From: Antedon mediterranea | Lineage: Eukaryota > Echinodermata > Crinoidea > Comatulida > Antedonidae | Reading direction: 5' to 3' | Length of the DNA: 64,000 nt | NCBI RefSeq assembly: GCF_964355755.1 | Contig: NC_092673.1 | Location: 33,427,648 to 33,491,647, forward strand | Shown: positions 38,901 through 51,340 of the stretch, piece after piece | Numbering within the stretch: position 1 is the stretch's first letter | Layout of the letters: every line of letters starts with the position of its first letter | Made by a program: the position numbers and the translations under genes | Notes under the pieces: generated by a model | Seen by the model: the letters and a program-made list of their open reading frames with translations, nothing else | Told to the model about the DNA's origin: nothing | The model's database searches: none

Positions 38901-41900
38901 CCCTATATATAAATAGAACGAGCACCGGCGGAAAGTTAGCATTTGGCGTTCCATAGAAATAACGTTTTTCTGGCGGCGGCTCAAAATTGTCGGCGGCTCA
39001 ACTTGGCCTAATCCAAAACTATGTGACCGTGCCGAACATGTTGATGGCGTAGGCTAATTCGCTGACCTGACACCGGGTCAGACTACTTTAAGCATAGCCT
39101 ACATACACAGGGCCTAGAAACATATCCTAATTAATTACTGAGAATTTAATAGACCGCTCCTAAACTGCTGTCATTGGCGCTAATGACAAATAGTATATTT
39201 GAAAAGTACGTTTTAAGAAACCTAATAGGCCTAGCCTAGGCTAGGCCCTATTTTTGTACGTCAAAACAAATTTCATATCAGGCCTAGCTAGCCCAGGCCT
39301 AGGCTAATTCGTCTAACCTCGTTCAAATACTTACTATATTGCCACATAGGCATGTCAAACTTGTAGGCATCTACTTCTTCAAGCCACGATTCCACAACCT
39401 GACTTCCAGACACATTTTCTTTGTCTTCGGTTATCAAAATATTCTCACCATAAACTAATAATATACAAACATAAAAATAATACAATTATTAAAATCGATG
39501 TGTGGTGTTAAAAATGGCTTAATATTTGTTGTTTATTAATATAATTACAACCCAATGACGTTTCGATTAAATCTTTTTTTAACAATAAATTGTACTGGTG
39601 AAGGGGTAGTTTTGCCCGCTTGCTCTGTTAATTGTTCTTTGTTTTACGTTATCGTTTTGATTTAGCTTTTTGCTTATTTTATTTTGTACTCCATTGAGAT
39701 CCAGCCACGGATACGTACCCACACCATTATCAGTTTTCAATAATGTGCCTTTGGATTTAATAAATCGTAATCAATTAAATTAATTCATTATACATATCTG
39801 GTTAATACAGTAACTTAAACCACTGATAAGTTGTGATTAGGCCTACAGGTATTTTATTATCAGTCAATGAGTAGGTGTACTGTATAAAACTTAGATGATG
39901 AGGATTTAGCCAAAACTGATAGAGTAAGGTCTACCGCGGAATTAAAAACATGTTTGAAAGATAGTGTTCACAAACTTGTTAGAGCTGTGCATTATGCAGT
40001 ATTATGATTGATTTGTGGGAGCCAGTTAGTATTTGCCTCCAATAGAAACTAAGAAAACATCAAAGATAATGCAAAACTCTAAGTATAGTATAATAAGAAA
40101 CAAAAGTGAAAAGATTGCCAATATTAGGGTCATTCTTTGTCTTAAGTTTGATAGGGAAAATAATAGGTAAATAATATATAATCACCTCTATTTTCACTAT
40201 GTTGTAAATATCCTTTGTTTGCCAGTTTTTTTGCCCATTCTTTAGCAGTGGTGGCAGCGTCATCAGACCAGTTCATTTGTGGAATACCAAATTCCTCTCG
40301 CACTGTATTATGAGCCGTCAGACAGGCTGATTGAAACTTGTTGGCTAAAATTAGAAAAATGAAGAGAAAAAATGTTGTAATTACAAACAGAAACTATTGG
40401 TTGTTAGGGAGTTTTAGGGACAGTCCTTTGGTTGTTATGGAATTTAGGGACAGTCCTTCTTCTGATTAGCGATCACTTTCAGAACAAACGTTTTACACTT
40501 TGTAGATGGTTTAGTATTCTTTGAGTACTTTTGAACGACCTTTATAGCGACCACTTTTATTTATTTTCCTTAAATTATTTCACTTAATAAATAATAAGTC
40601 TTTCCTTTCCATTAAATTGAATTTATTTGGATAGGATATTTGTTTAATTTTAAGGGTAGCCCAAGTGTGAATGGTGAATACGGCCACTACTGTCTTTAAA
40701 TTTCGAATTTAAATTACTTTAGGAAAGCTTTTTTCTAACTAGCGATCACTTTCGGAACGAATGTTCTAAACCTCTTCGAGAGTTTAGTCTCTACTTGTTG
40801 AATAATCTTTTTCTAATTAGCGACCAGTTTTTTTTCTCGGATATTTCGCGTGTCAAGTTTAACGTCGGATTTCACCTGCTCAGAACCGTGGTATTATGAA
40901 CGCCTTGGTTTGGAGAGAATAATGCAAATTACTCAAGACTATTAGGAATAAACCACTTCATATACATGATGCATTCGTTGTTATTTATTTAATCATAGTA
41001 GCAATCAACTGATTTTACTACTGTTGTAATTTGATTGATATAGCAAATTAACATCATGATTTCTCTGACAATTTTATCAATATACTGTACATAGCAGCAC
41101 GTAATCATGTAGAAAGCTCAGGCGTCGGAGGAGCAATTTCATATTCGAGTATTATTATCCTTCATAATTTGGTCTCCACATGTTTACCATTTGCTTATTA
41201 ATTTTACAAACGATACGCAGTTAATGGTTCATAAAGCTGGAAATAGGTATAATTGCATTGGTGTACTAGTTATTAACGGTTCAAACTTCAGTCAGCCGCG
41301 GTAACAGCAGGTTGATGGGCCTTGGTCACGAAACAGTGTAGAACGTAGTTAAATCCCTATTTAGGCCTAACTTTGTAAAAAAAAAAAGATAGGTATAAAT
41401 AATATAAAGCCTACGACAAAAGTGCAAATGTGATAATCAAACGTATATTTTATATAGACAATTGTACATTTTTTTAACATATAGGTATGGTCGCCCTTGT
41501 TACAATAAACTACCGGTAATTCAATCTCAGCTTGATATACATACACACACATACTTCGGATCGAAATGCAAAGAACAAAATGTTTTAATAATTTTGCTTG
41601 TAACTGTAGCTTGTTTAATAAAGATATATGTAGCTTTGTATAAACAGATAATACAGTAAACATCTTACATTTAAATTACATTGTACAACATTCCTCCTTT
41701 GTTCAACAGTAAATTAACATAAAAACAGAACTTACTGTACAAGTAAATGCAAAGCTATATAGCTGATTATTATTATGGTCATTATGGACATGCTTGATAT
41801 TACCAACACCTTACAGTACATTACTGATAAATACACCCAATGGTATAATACCATTTAGTCAGCCTTAAGCAGTAGCCTACACTCAAAGTACACCAGACTC

Positions 41901-44014
41901 ATTACATTAATATACACATACTAGACAACCAACATCAGTGACGTCACGAAGGATACGCAGCCGATGCGCGCGCATGACGTTGAAATCTGCGCGTGCGTTA
42001 ACTGTATGTCCCACATTTTTTCACTGACGATTTGCATACATACCGTATAGATAATAGGATTATTAGAAAACATATTGTTTGTATACAATAATTACTCCAT
42101 AAAAACGTTTATCGCCGTGTTAAAATGCATAAACATAAATTATCTAAATGGAGCTATTATTTACGTATGCATATGCAAAATAACTGTATAACTATAATCT
42201 TGTTTTTAAGAGAAAAGGATGCATGTGCTGTGCTTTCAAAGTGTGTGTATTCATTTAGCCCTAGAATACAAGCAGTTTGAAAATAAGTTCTTACGCTTTG
42301 GTGTGTTATCCTCTGTTTCTGGAGGCTGGAAAATAATATAAATATATTTATTATGAAAATATTAATAGCCTATTAAAACCAGTAGTATACTCTGATTTTC
42401 TAATATCATAATTTATATTCATAAATTGCGAAATCGAACAATTAATGTTGTTCTCCAAAATGCAAAAACAGAGAACCATTCCTTTGGTTCGGTGGACACT
42501 GCTATTGAGAGGACATTTTCCCGTGGAACGAATGAGAGGAAATAAGTGTTTTGAACTCTATGGCCAATCCTTATTCAGAGAACACCGCATTATAAAGGGT
42601 TATCAAACGAAAAATACATAAAATATTATTCTGTTGGTAGATCATTGTTTAATATCTCATATGATTTTAACTGCCAGCATCTTTCCCAAATATATTTTAA
42701 CATGTTTAGTGTTGTGAATTGTAAGGCCGGTTAATATGTATTATTCTGTTTCAAACGTGTGTAAAGAGTTGTTAAATAGCAGTTGATTGTTGAGTAGTCT
42801 GTTGCCGTAACATTGTGTGTTTTCACACGCCATAGTGCCAAAAAAGTCAATGGATTATGGTCCTGATCTCAATTAATTGTCCTTCATTGTCTTCTACGTT
42901 TTATTAATTAATAGTGTTTGTTTTTGTAATTGTGGTCGGGAAGATATTTAAACACCAATTATATAGGAGTTATTTAAGTTTTAAGGACGATAATGAGGCC
43001 TGAAGAGAGATGATAATGAGAATGTTAGGAAAGTGGAAGTTTCTAAACGAATTTTTTATTGGAAAAGAACTTATTTTCCAAAATGAAATATGATTAAAAT
43101 AAATAATTATTTACAGACCTACTTTATACAGTAAATCCGATATTATAATTCTGTAGGCCTACCTGAGGAATGTCCTCGGGAAATACAAATATTGTAGGAA
43201 TAGCAGTATGTTTAAGACGAGTTTTTCCTTTATACATTTCAAAATTATCTGGAGTAAAATGTCTGGAGCACAACAGTGTCCTTGCTTTTGGCATCCACTT
43301 GCCCACATTCATGTTCATTACCCATATCCACAGTCTGTTTGAGTCTCGGTGGGGAAATCTAAAAAGACGATCATTCATACATTTCAGCATTATATAATAT
43401 CCTGTTAATCGTTGGCGGTAAACGCTTAACAGACTCTTGCAGAACTAAGATTGTTTGGCCAAAGGAACCGTAGTCTATTATTTTATTTAAGTCAAACCTT
43501 GTGAGCTCAGACCTACTCTAGGCCTACCTTATATTTGAATAAAATGTATAGGATACCGTATTCTAACAAGAAGCAACTAGCCCTTTTAAAATGGTTTATA
43601 TATACGTACTGTCATAGCTTACTCATGTCACCTAGGCAAAGACAATCACAACAGCTATTCGGTAACATTAGACTTTCTACCACAAAATTAACAGCTTTGT
43701 TAGTTTAGTTTTAGTATTATACAGTACATTGTTGTCGGTTGGTTATTTTCCTTTTTTTTAAATTAATGACGAATTCACATTCTATATAAACTCCATGACT
43801 ATCAGTTAAAGATATTTCTATCTCCCATCAGTGTTGAAGTTAGCCCAGACAACTATCAGACATTTGTATTTTATAGATCTAAACACAATCGTTACATTGT
43901 GCAATGTGAAATTAGATGAAAGACGGTGCCTTACCTGTGGAACGTAATTCCTTTCTCTCTAGGTATAGTCTTATCATGGTATTTACAACCCTGAGCTGAA
44001 CACTGTAATGGCAT
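35944..44014 (-). CDS. THAP-CAP fusion protein with acidic tail, six coding exons
   Basis: Exons (5' to 3'): 44014-43935, 43358-43163, 42325-42295, 40344-40186, 39454-39335, 36659-35944. All are GT-AG with matching phases (2,0,1,1,1), giving 433 residues. Residues 1-92 are a THAP C2CH zinc finger starting at its own Met: C5, C10, C57, H60, W37 and the closing AIPTIF (79-84). After a short linker, 104 to about 250 form a CAP/SCP domain of the GAPR-1/GLIPR2 type: AHNTVRE, TSHFTQMVWKNSTDFG and YVIVAHYKPIGN, with tetrad H151, E159, E182 and H199 present and no signal peptide. The tail is strongly acidic, with a basic stretch SKRKAEEIVRKREESVKR (283-300) and SUMO-consensus VKEE (K258) and IKAE (K322). 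Inference: a nuclear DNA-binding protein whose CAP domain acts in dimerisation or ligand binding. I know of no described THAP-CAP protein. Confidence 0.88.
37289..39013. mobile_element. Layered inverted-repeat element with TTGCGCAA boxes (THAP-CAP intron 5)
   Basis: The outer arms are 37289-37344 and 38958-39013, inverted, sharing CCGCCGACAAGTTGAGCCGC and TTTCTATGAAACGCC-like sequence. The inner arms start at 37549 and end at 38520, sharing AATTTTTCTCGCGTGTAGGC and GTTATGCGCGATTTGAACGA. Inside the inner arms are clusters of palindromic TTGCGCAA boxes, about 6 on the left (37629-37743) and about 15 on the right (38198-38465), often paired as TTGCGCAATTT / AAATTGCGCAA. No transposase was recognised. 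The structure resembles a foldback transposon with repeated subterminal protein-binding sites (inference). Confidence 0.7.
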
Positions 44015-47000
44015 TTGGCTGCAAGATGATGTTGATAGCTTCAGACTTTAAACTGACAATACGGTTTCAATCTATCTTCTCAATCGCCGTCAAGCGTTTT
44101 TAGACATACATCCGTTTAATGGTACCACTTTACACATGTACCATCACAGTCGATAATAGTTGTTGAATTTAAGGTGATGTATTCTGCAAATGCGTGACTT
44201 ACCATGGCGGTTACACAACTGGATATAATCCAAATGGACACTATTATATAAACATTCGAACGTTACTAATATCAAATGTTCATTTGCATTTTATTCACCA
44301 TTGGTTTTCAAACAGATCAGTCGCGTCTCCGTCCGTCTGTACGCACTAATAATATCGCATTTGTTAAAATAAGCCTTTTAATTACAGGTCAGCGAATCAA
44401 ACAATATAGCCAACTTTAATCAATCGCACTTCGGTAATCAATATTTTACAGTAAGCATAAAGGAGGCCATATCGTTAGATCATCTTCAGCATTGATATTC
44501 ATATATACATTAGGCCTATGATAGTCATACATTCAATGTATCAGACCCGAAATAACATTCGTTCGCATGGGAGCAAATTTAATCGTCCCCTGTAAGAGTA
44601 CAATTGCAATGAGATAACATTGTTTTGCGGCATGTTCACACACGAGTAAATTAAATACCGTGATATGCAGCTCTAAACGCTATATACGCACATTGAATGC
44701 GGTGCACATTAGATCAATTCTCCACAATTTTTCTATCGAACTTAGCACCTTGATGCAAATATACATAACGATCGTTCTCGTGTGAAAGAACCGTTAAACA
44801 TTGACAAATATAGTTGAAAATTGCTCCAGTGGGAACCAAGCAAGTGAATGTGTTGGACCTGCAGTAAACTGTTTTATTACATTGTGATTATATAGCAATT
44901 TTAGACTAACGATGCGTGTTAATTGTAAAGTGCAATTTAGGCCATTGGCTAGCGATAGGTATGTTTCAGTGTCTATCCCGGGAATATGCATTTCCCTTTT
45001 GTATACAGTTTTTAAAGTAATTTTTTTGTGTAATTTGTATGGACGCACCATCTACGCATGTGTGCCACTGTTAAAAAAGTGTTGTTCCAAATAAACATTA
45101 TGTTATACATTGACAGTTGCTTCAGGTTGCCAGTCTTATTAATAGTTTGGACATGAATTTCCATTATGACGACGCGTGTTTGTTGTCAATATCGCAGATT
45201 TCCCCATACATACATTTTACATACCTTATTTATTTCAGCACATGGCGGCAGGTTTAGTTTCATTCTTTTAACTGATATGAGTTTGTGATAGGCTTATGTG
45301 TATAGTTAGATGGATGTGTTGTGTGCGAATGGGTATTTAGCTATGATGGGTACTGATATGCATGTTGTTGTTAATATCACACCATCAGATATCGTATATA
45401 ATTTAGTCTTCATCATTTTTACACTATTATTTTTTATTAACTAGTGTCTCTATTATAATTAAACTTCATTGTGACTTAGCTAGCGTGTAATATTGCGTAA
45501 AAATCCCTGTTTGTTAATCTGAAACTTCGACCCAGGACTATGGGGCGCCATAAGCAGCAAATGATGTGTATAAGCCTTGTATTTAAAACGAATAATGTGT
45601 GCTACATCAAATAGGCTGTGGAATGTGTAAATGACATGGTAGGCCTAGGTCCCAAGTCTCTATAATTGTTGCTAATTTTGTTATTAGGCCTACTGTAGTA
45701 GGCATACTGTACAGTACGGTATTCATTTTATCATGTGCGCAAATAGTCGGGCATTTTGATTTTAGTCTGTAAGCTAATGTTTCAGCTCAAGTGTTATGGA
45801 CCCTCTGGGAGAACAGTCTTAAATGATATGATTGATTATGATTAAATTATCTTTTACCAATATTAACTTGAATCGTCGTCTAGAACCATGGACCTATAAT
45901 ACTGTAGGTCCATGCTAGAAACTAGACTAGTAATTGGGTACAACAACCGTACAAGCTAGGTTACTGTACATAAGTGTGTGATATGCGTAGTTAACTAATA
46001 ACAGTCCCTGTCATGACGTGCTTGCATCTATAGTTTGTAAAAAATCAAATCTATTTCCATATTACATTAAAGATAACAGAATACATTACGAGTGACAGTA
46101 TAATTAATATACGCAATCATTAGCACAATCCAACACGATCGAACATAATGATTTACGTATTCTGTCGTGTCTACAATTAGAAACAAATCCAAAAGGGCTC
46201 TTTTAAAATCCTTGCCATCGTCCGTACGTGCAAATAGACCACATTCCGTCTATTTTGAGTACATACACGTTGCTCTAATATATAACACCTTTAATCCCCC
46301 TTTCAAAATAACATCAAATCTAAATGCACATGACAGGTGTGATCTATATTAAACATCGTATAGAACAGAAGCTATATATTTTATGAATACGTCAAGGAAT
46401 TTTATTAACTTAAAAACAAAAATGGAAATTTTAATTTTTGTGTTAATCGTTATAGTAGAATTAGAAAATTAGAATACATTTATAAATAAAAATTTTCAAT
46501 AATTGTTACTATACTTTTTTTCATTTTGAAATTGTCATCTCCTCCAACAGCTTAAAAGGAGTGATTTATTTTTACTATTTTAACCTATAATAATACAATA
46601 GGCCTACAAAATATACATCACATGATAATACCATCACTTCTCTACTGTACTGTATCTCCACCTATACTGTATGGCTTGTATTTGTTCATATCATAGGTAA
46701 ATTATGTAATACAATGTCACTTGTATCACATATGCAGCCTGTATTATGTTATGGTTAGGGATAGGTTAGGCTTATTACATATCATACATGCGTCACATGT
46801 GATACATTATGTGATACTGTGTTTACAGGATTTGCCTATGATACTCTGTACAAATGGATACAGTACTGATAGTTGAATAAAGTTTACAGAAAAGGAGTGG
46901 CAGTCAAGAGTTAATCTTTCCTTACATTCATTCTAGGCCTACGTGCTGTGTCAGTGACACCAGAGTCCCATAATGATGCTTCAGTTGTAGTTGTCATAGC

Positions 47001-49503
47001 AACATGACAATGCACTCTACAACATATAGATTACATTATGGCAATAGATGAATATTTCTCTTGTAAAACTTATGATTTATATTTGTAATGTCTTATTACG
47101 TTTAACACATTTTGTGGAGTATATGCGGTGAATAATTTGTAGTTATATGTCCGATGGCAGTGTTCTTCCGTAAAGTTAATTTGTTTGTACTAATCGGCAG
47201 TGTAGCGTAGCACAATTCGCGTACAAAAAACTAAACTACCACACATTTATAAAATAAAATGCAGTAGGCCTAGCCTTCAAAACCATGTTTCAGACATTAG
47301 ATTGATTATCAATTATTGCTAATCAAACGTTTAAAATGGAACTTTTCCATGTAACACACGGTCATACAGTACTTTAGCTTTCTTTAGCAGATATAGTGGC
47401 ATTTTAGTACGTAGGCCTAGCCGCCTATTATCTTAAATAGTAATAGGATCATACATGGTACTGAGAGTAGTAGACCGTTTAGTAGAATTGTATCCCACAT
47501 ACGTACATAGGCCTACGATGTGTCTATTTAAAAGATTTCAGAGAAAAGATTATAAAAGACAACTGTTGCATGTCATGACCTCTCACTTTATTTGAACACT
47601 TGTAAGACAGACAAGTACGTGATTAAACATTTTAATTGTACTTCATATTTCCTGAAATACTAATATCATAGACCAGGACTATTGGCTTACCAGCTGTACA
47701 GGTCTACTGTAACTGTGTTTACGCTTAGAGATAATATATTCACTAGGCCTATAGTATAATTATTATCTATGGTAGACTAATAAATAGTGTCTACATGTAT
47801 ATAACAACTCCTGACGTTTTAAAAACTATAAGTTCATACTTCCTATTTAATGGTCTTTTAAAGTTGGATCACTATAGAAATCCTTATTTAAAATAAGTGT
47901 ACCGTGTGTAAGAACAGTTAGCATTGGTCTTGAAATCAAAGACACTTGTCTGATTGTGTTGGTCTAACTCCAATTAAAAACTGGCTCCACATCCATTCAT
48001 TGGGAATTGTACTCTGTTAGTCTTTAATTATGTAAATTTACAGAGAAAATATTGATAACCTGGCAGAGATATGTAATTTCATGGTTGATTAAGCCACAGA
48101 GAAACTACACTACCGTTCTTTGCCATGTAGCTTAACCATGTGGAAATAGTAATGTATTAAAAGTTATCTGCGCCTTACCTGGCATTTTGGCCACTTTGAG
48201 ATATGTATATCCACAAGTGAAAAAGCTTCAACTATCTGTGTGTTGTAGAAGTGTCCAAGAAACTTGTTTTCTGTAATTTTCCGTACAGTAGTAACGTTTC
48301 GAAACAGTAGTAGTATTGCTAGGTTTTATATGTGCTGGTAGCTGATGTCCCTGGTGTCTGATTTGCTGTTTGTCGTGTTAAGTCCAAAGTCGACTAGTCA
48401 TGACTAATCACAAACTTACACCACAATGTACTCTTGCCGAATATAATAATAGAACAGGTAAAAGGCTATATAGAATACAATACGTTTGTTAGGTTGGTAG
48501 ATACCTGCCAAGGTTAAAGACCGGTGCTTAGTTTCTCGTAGTATTTTCAAAAGGCCTTTTTATAAAGGTTTTGTTTAGTTTGTAAGGTAAAAGAAACTAC
48601 TTTCTGAATAAAGGATCTGAATTGAAAGCAAATACGTCACGCTTCGGTAGCTTGATATGTCACAGTGGTTGCATCACAAACACTGTCGTATAGACTTATT
48701 TGCTATTTTTAATATAGGTCTACTTTGCGATTAGGGCATTTTTGAAAACAATATATGAGCAGTATTTCCTTGTTCATGCTTAATCCCGTACTTTTTGAAA
48801 ATGTATCATATTATAGGCCTATGCAAATTAATTTTGACATTCCTATTATAATATAATATTGTTGTATAACGATCCTTCATTAATTAGCAGTAGGCCGATT
48901 AAACTATTTTTGAAAAATGAGCCTTATTATGTATTAACAATTTTAAGTCACATTCAACAGAATACAGTCATGGGCGTTCCATACCTTCGTTTTATTAGAT
49001 TTGAAAAATCTAATTAAATTAAAAAAGTTATTTTGTCTTTATGGGGTACTTGTATGTAGTATCAATATTATGGTTTTTAAGATTCCTAAATTCTATAGCG
49101 TAGCAGTTCCTCTCTTCCAGCCACACATCCACCACAAGCACCTACTCGACCACCCTTTTAACTCAATGTGGGCTAGGGTGGCTGCATCCCAATGTGTTAT
49201 AAGCTGTATTTCGTAACTATAATACAAATGGACGATTGGAAAATGCGCGTGTATAATAAATATTCAGACAATTTTCATATTCAAGTCATTTGTGGAATTT
49301 CACCTCATCTAATTTGTCCTATATTTTTATCGAGCAGTTTAAGTAATGGTAATTTGTGGTTAACACAATTTTTGATGCGATATAAATTACGAAAAATATC
49401 GCCATCATTCCACTATTTGTTCGATTCAATGGTAGGCCAATTTAAATTATCTTTATACTTATATTAAGCATATCATAGCTTATCTTTGATGATTCTGTCT
49501 GGT

Positions 49504-49645
49504 TTAAGCTCTGTATACACTACGGTATCAAACTAGTTTGACAAAAACAATGTGTGATGTACCCAAATATGGCAGTGATATGCCCACATATGGATGGTAG
49601 TTAGGCCTATATGACATTTTGTTTGATAGTGTAGACAGAGATTTA
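49504..49645. mobile_element. Foldback MITE, AAGCTCTGTC family, copy 4 (shortened)
   Basis: Left end TTAAGCTCTGTATACACTAC and right end GTTTGATAGTGTAGACAGAG, with a shorter interior than copies 1-3 but the same ATATGGCAGTGATATGCCCA-like core. Confidence 0.75.
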
Positions 49646-49833
49646 GAGGGTTCTGCTAAGCACTGTATCCCATTTTAGCAGACATTTAATCATCGTATCT
49701 CATCACAATCATCATAATCATCATAATCATTATAACATCAACAGTAACACTTATTTGAACATTATTATATGATAATAATAATAATAATTACATTAAAAAA
49801 AGACCACACTGATCCAAGGTTTATATTCTTTTA

Positions 49834-50169
49834 ATTACTAAACATGAACAAATAAATTGGTGAATATCACCTACCCACTTCAGGGTGCATTACTAAACAT
49901 GAACAAATACATTGGTGAATATCACCTACCCACTTCAGGGTGCATTACAAAACATGAACAAATAAATTGGTGAATATCACCTACCCACTTCAGGGTGCAT
50001 TACAAAACATGAACAAATAAATTGGTGAATATCACCTACCCACTTCAGGGTGCATTACAAAACATGAACAAATAAATTGGTGAATATCACCTACCCACTT
50101 CAGGGTGCATTACAAAACATGAACAAATACATTGGTGAATATCACCTACCCACTTCAGGGTGCGTTACA
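49834..50169. repeat. 55-bp minisatellite, about six units
   Basis: The unit carries ATTACAAAACATGAACAAAT and TTGGTGAATATCACCTACCC and ends TTCAGGGTGC. Units differ at only a few positions (CTAAAC/CAAAAC, AAATTGG/ACATTGG). Each unit contains the short palindrome GGTGAATATCACC. Confidence 0.95.
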
Positions 50170-51216
50170 TTGTAATGTATACAATAAATATCCTTTAAAA
50201 TAAAGGTACTATGGTGTTTTTTCCTTTAAAGTTCAATAAATAATCCTACTCAACTATTAATAATACTGTATACGAAAATAGTCATGTGAACCTTACAGTT
50301 ATACCTTCAAGATGAGTCAATCATGAAGTTTAGGGCTACGGGGTCCGGTTGGGTGACTCGAGACTCACTCTCGTCGTCTCCAAATTACAACGGGACTTTT
50401 TTTTTTATAACGACGGAAAGCGCCACGGAAGGCGGCAAAAGCTCCCGTTCACATTAGGAGTGATAAGTTACATATGTGCCGTCTTCTAATAACGTTAAAA
50501 TGACTGAAGTAGATATTATTCTTAAATACCTCTACAAAATTTAAATTTCGTTAGCTTAAATAAAAGGCCTACTATTGAAATATTTAATTTTTAAAAAGTA
50601 ATATTTCACTAGACTAAACTGTAGTTTGTGGACACTTGATATGATTGACAGGGCATTGGATAAAATGATTTTTTCACGAATACATCCGTTTCTCCCGTCC
50701 TGATGTGTAAAGTCCCAAAATGACTGCGTAAAGTCCTTGAACAAGGTAACGATCAGCACTATTGCCGCAGAGGGGAAATCACCAAGGAGAATTTACCTTT
50801 TTTGTTTTATTAACTTCATGAAATATTATTAAGGTGAACGCTGCTTACAACAATCGCAAGTGAATATAACTTTAATAACCTAATTACGAATCTTACAGAA
50901 ACGGAAGGTTGGAATCCGTTTTCGTTATCGTATTTTGTGCGTTTTCGAATTTCTTTTGACATCTATTTTTGTTTACGTGTTTTTCTCTAATTTATAAAAA
51001 TAAAGTTATTGAAAGTACAGTACTGTCTTTATACTAATTTATAATAAACTTAATTACTTCAATAAATAGCATTAACTATTATAAATATAAATACAAGAAT
51101 GAATATTTTTTTTAACTACACATTTGAATTAATAAATATGATTAAATATACAAAAGGTTTGGTTATAACGAATGGATGATTACGAGGTACAATTGGAACA
51201 TTGACCCACTACCAAA

Positions 51217-51335
51217 AGAGGCACCGTTTGGAACATTGTCCCGTACCAAAATGGCGGAACATCTTCCCGTACCAAAATGGCGGAACATTGTCCAGTACCA
51301 AAATGGCGGAACATTGTCCCGTACCAAAATGGCGC
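51217..51335. repeat. 26-bp tandem repeat next to the stop codon of the first paralogue
   Basis: About four to five copies of GTACCAAAATGGCGGAACAT plus a TTGTCCC-type spacer. It lies immediately 3' of the minus-strand stop at 51341, so it is in that transcript's 3'UTR. Confidence 0.85.
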
Positions 51336-51340
51336 TTACG

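Larger units (their letters stand above)
44015..51340. other. Intergenic region upstream of THAP-CAP; no gene recognised
   Basis: The promoter of the minus-strand THAP-CAP gene should lie just above 44014, but no TATA box or initiator can be assigned. The rest has no exon I can support. It contains a GATACTGTATCAC-like dispersed repeat (about 46690-46870), a MITE (49504-49645), the 55-bp minisatellite (49834-50169) and the 26-bp repeat (about 51217-51335). About 50340-50460 is GC-richer than its surroundings but has no open frame with recognisable character. Confidence 0.5.
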
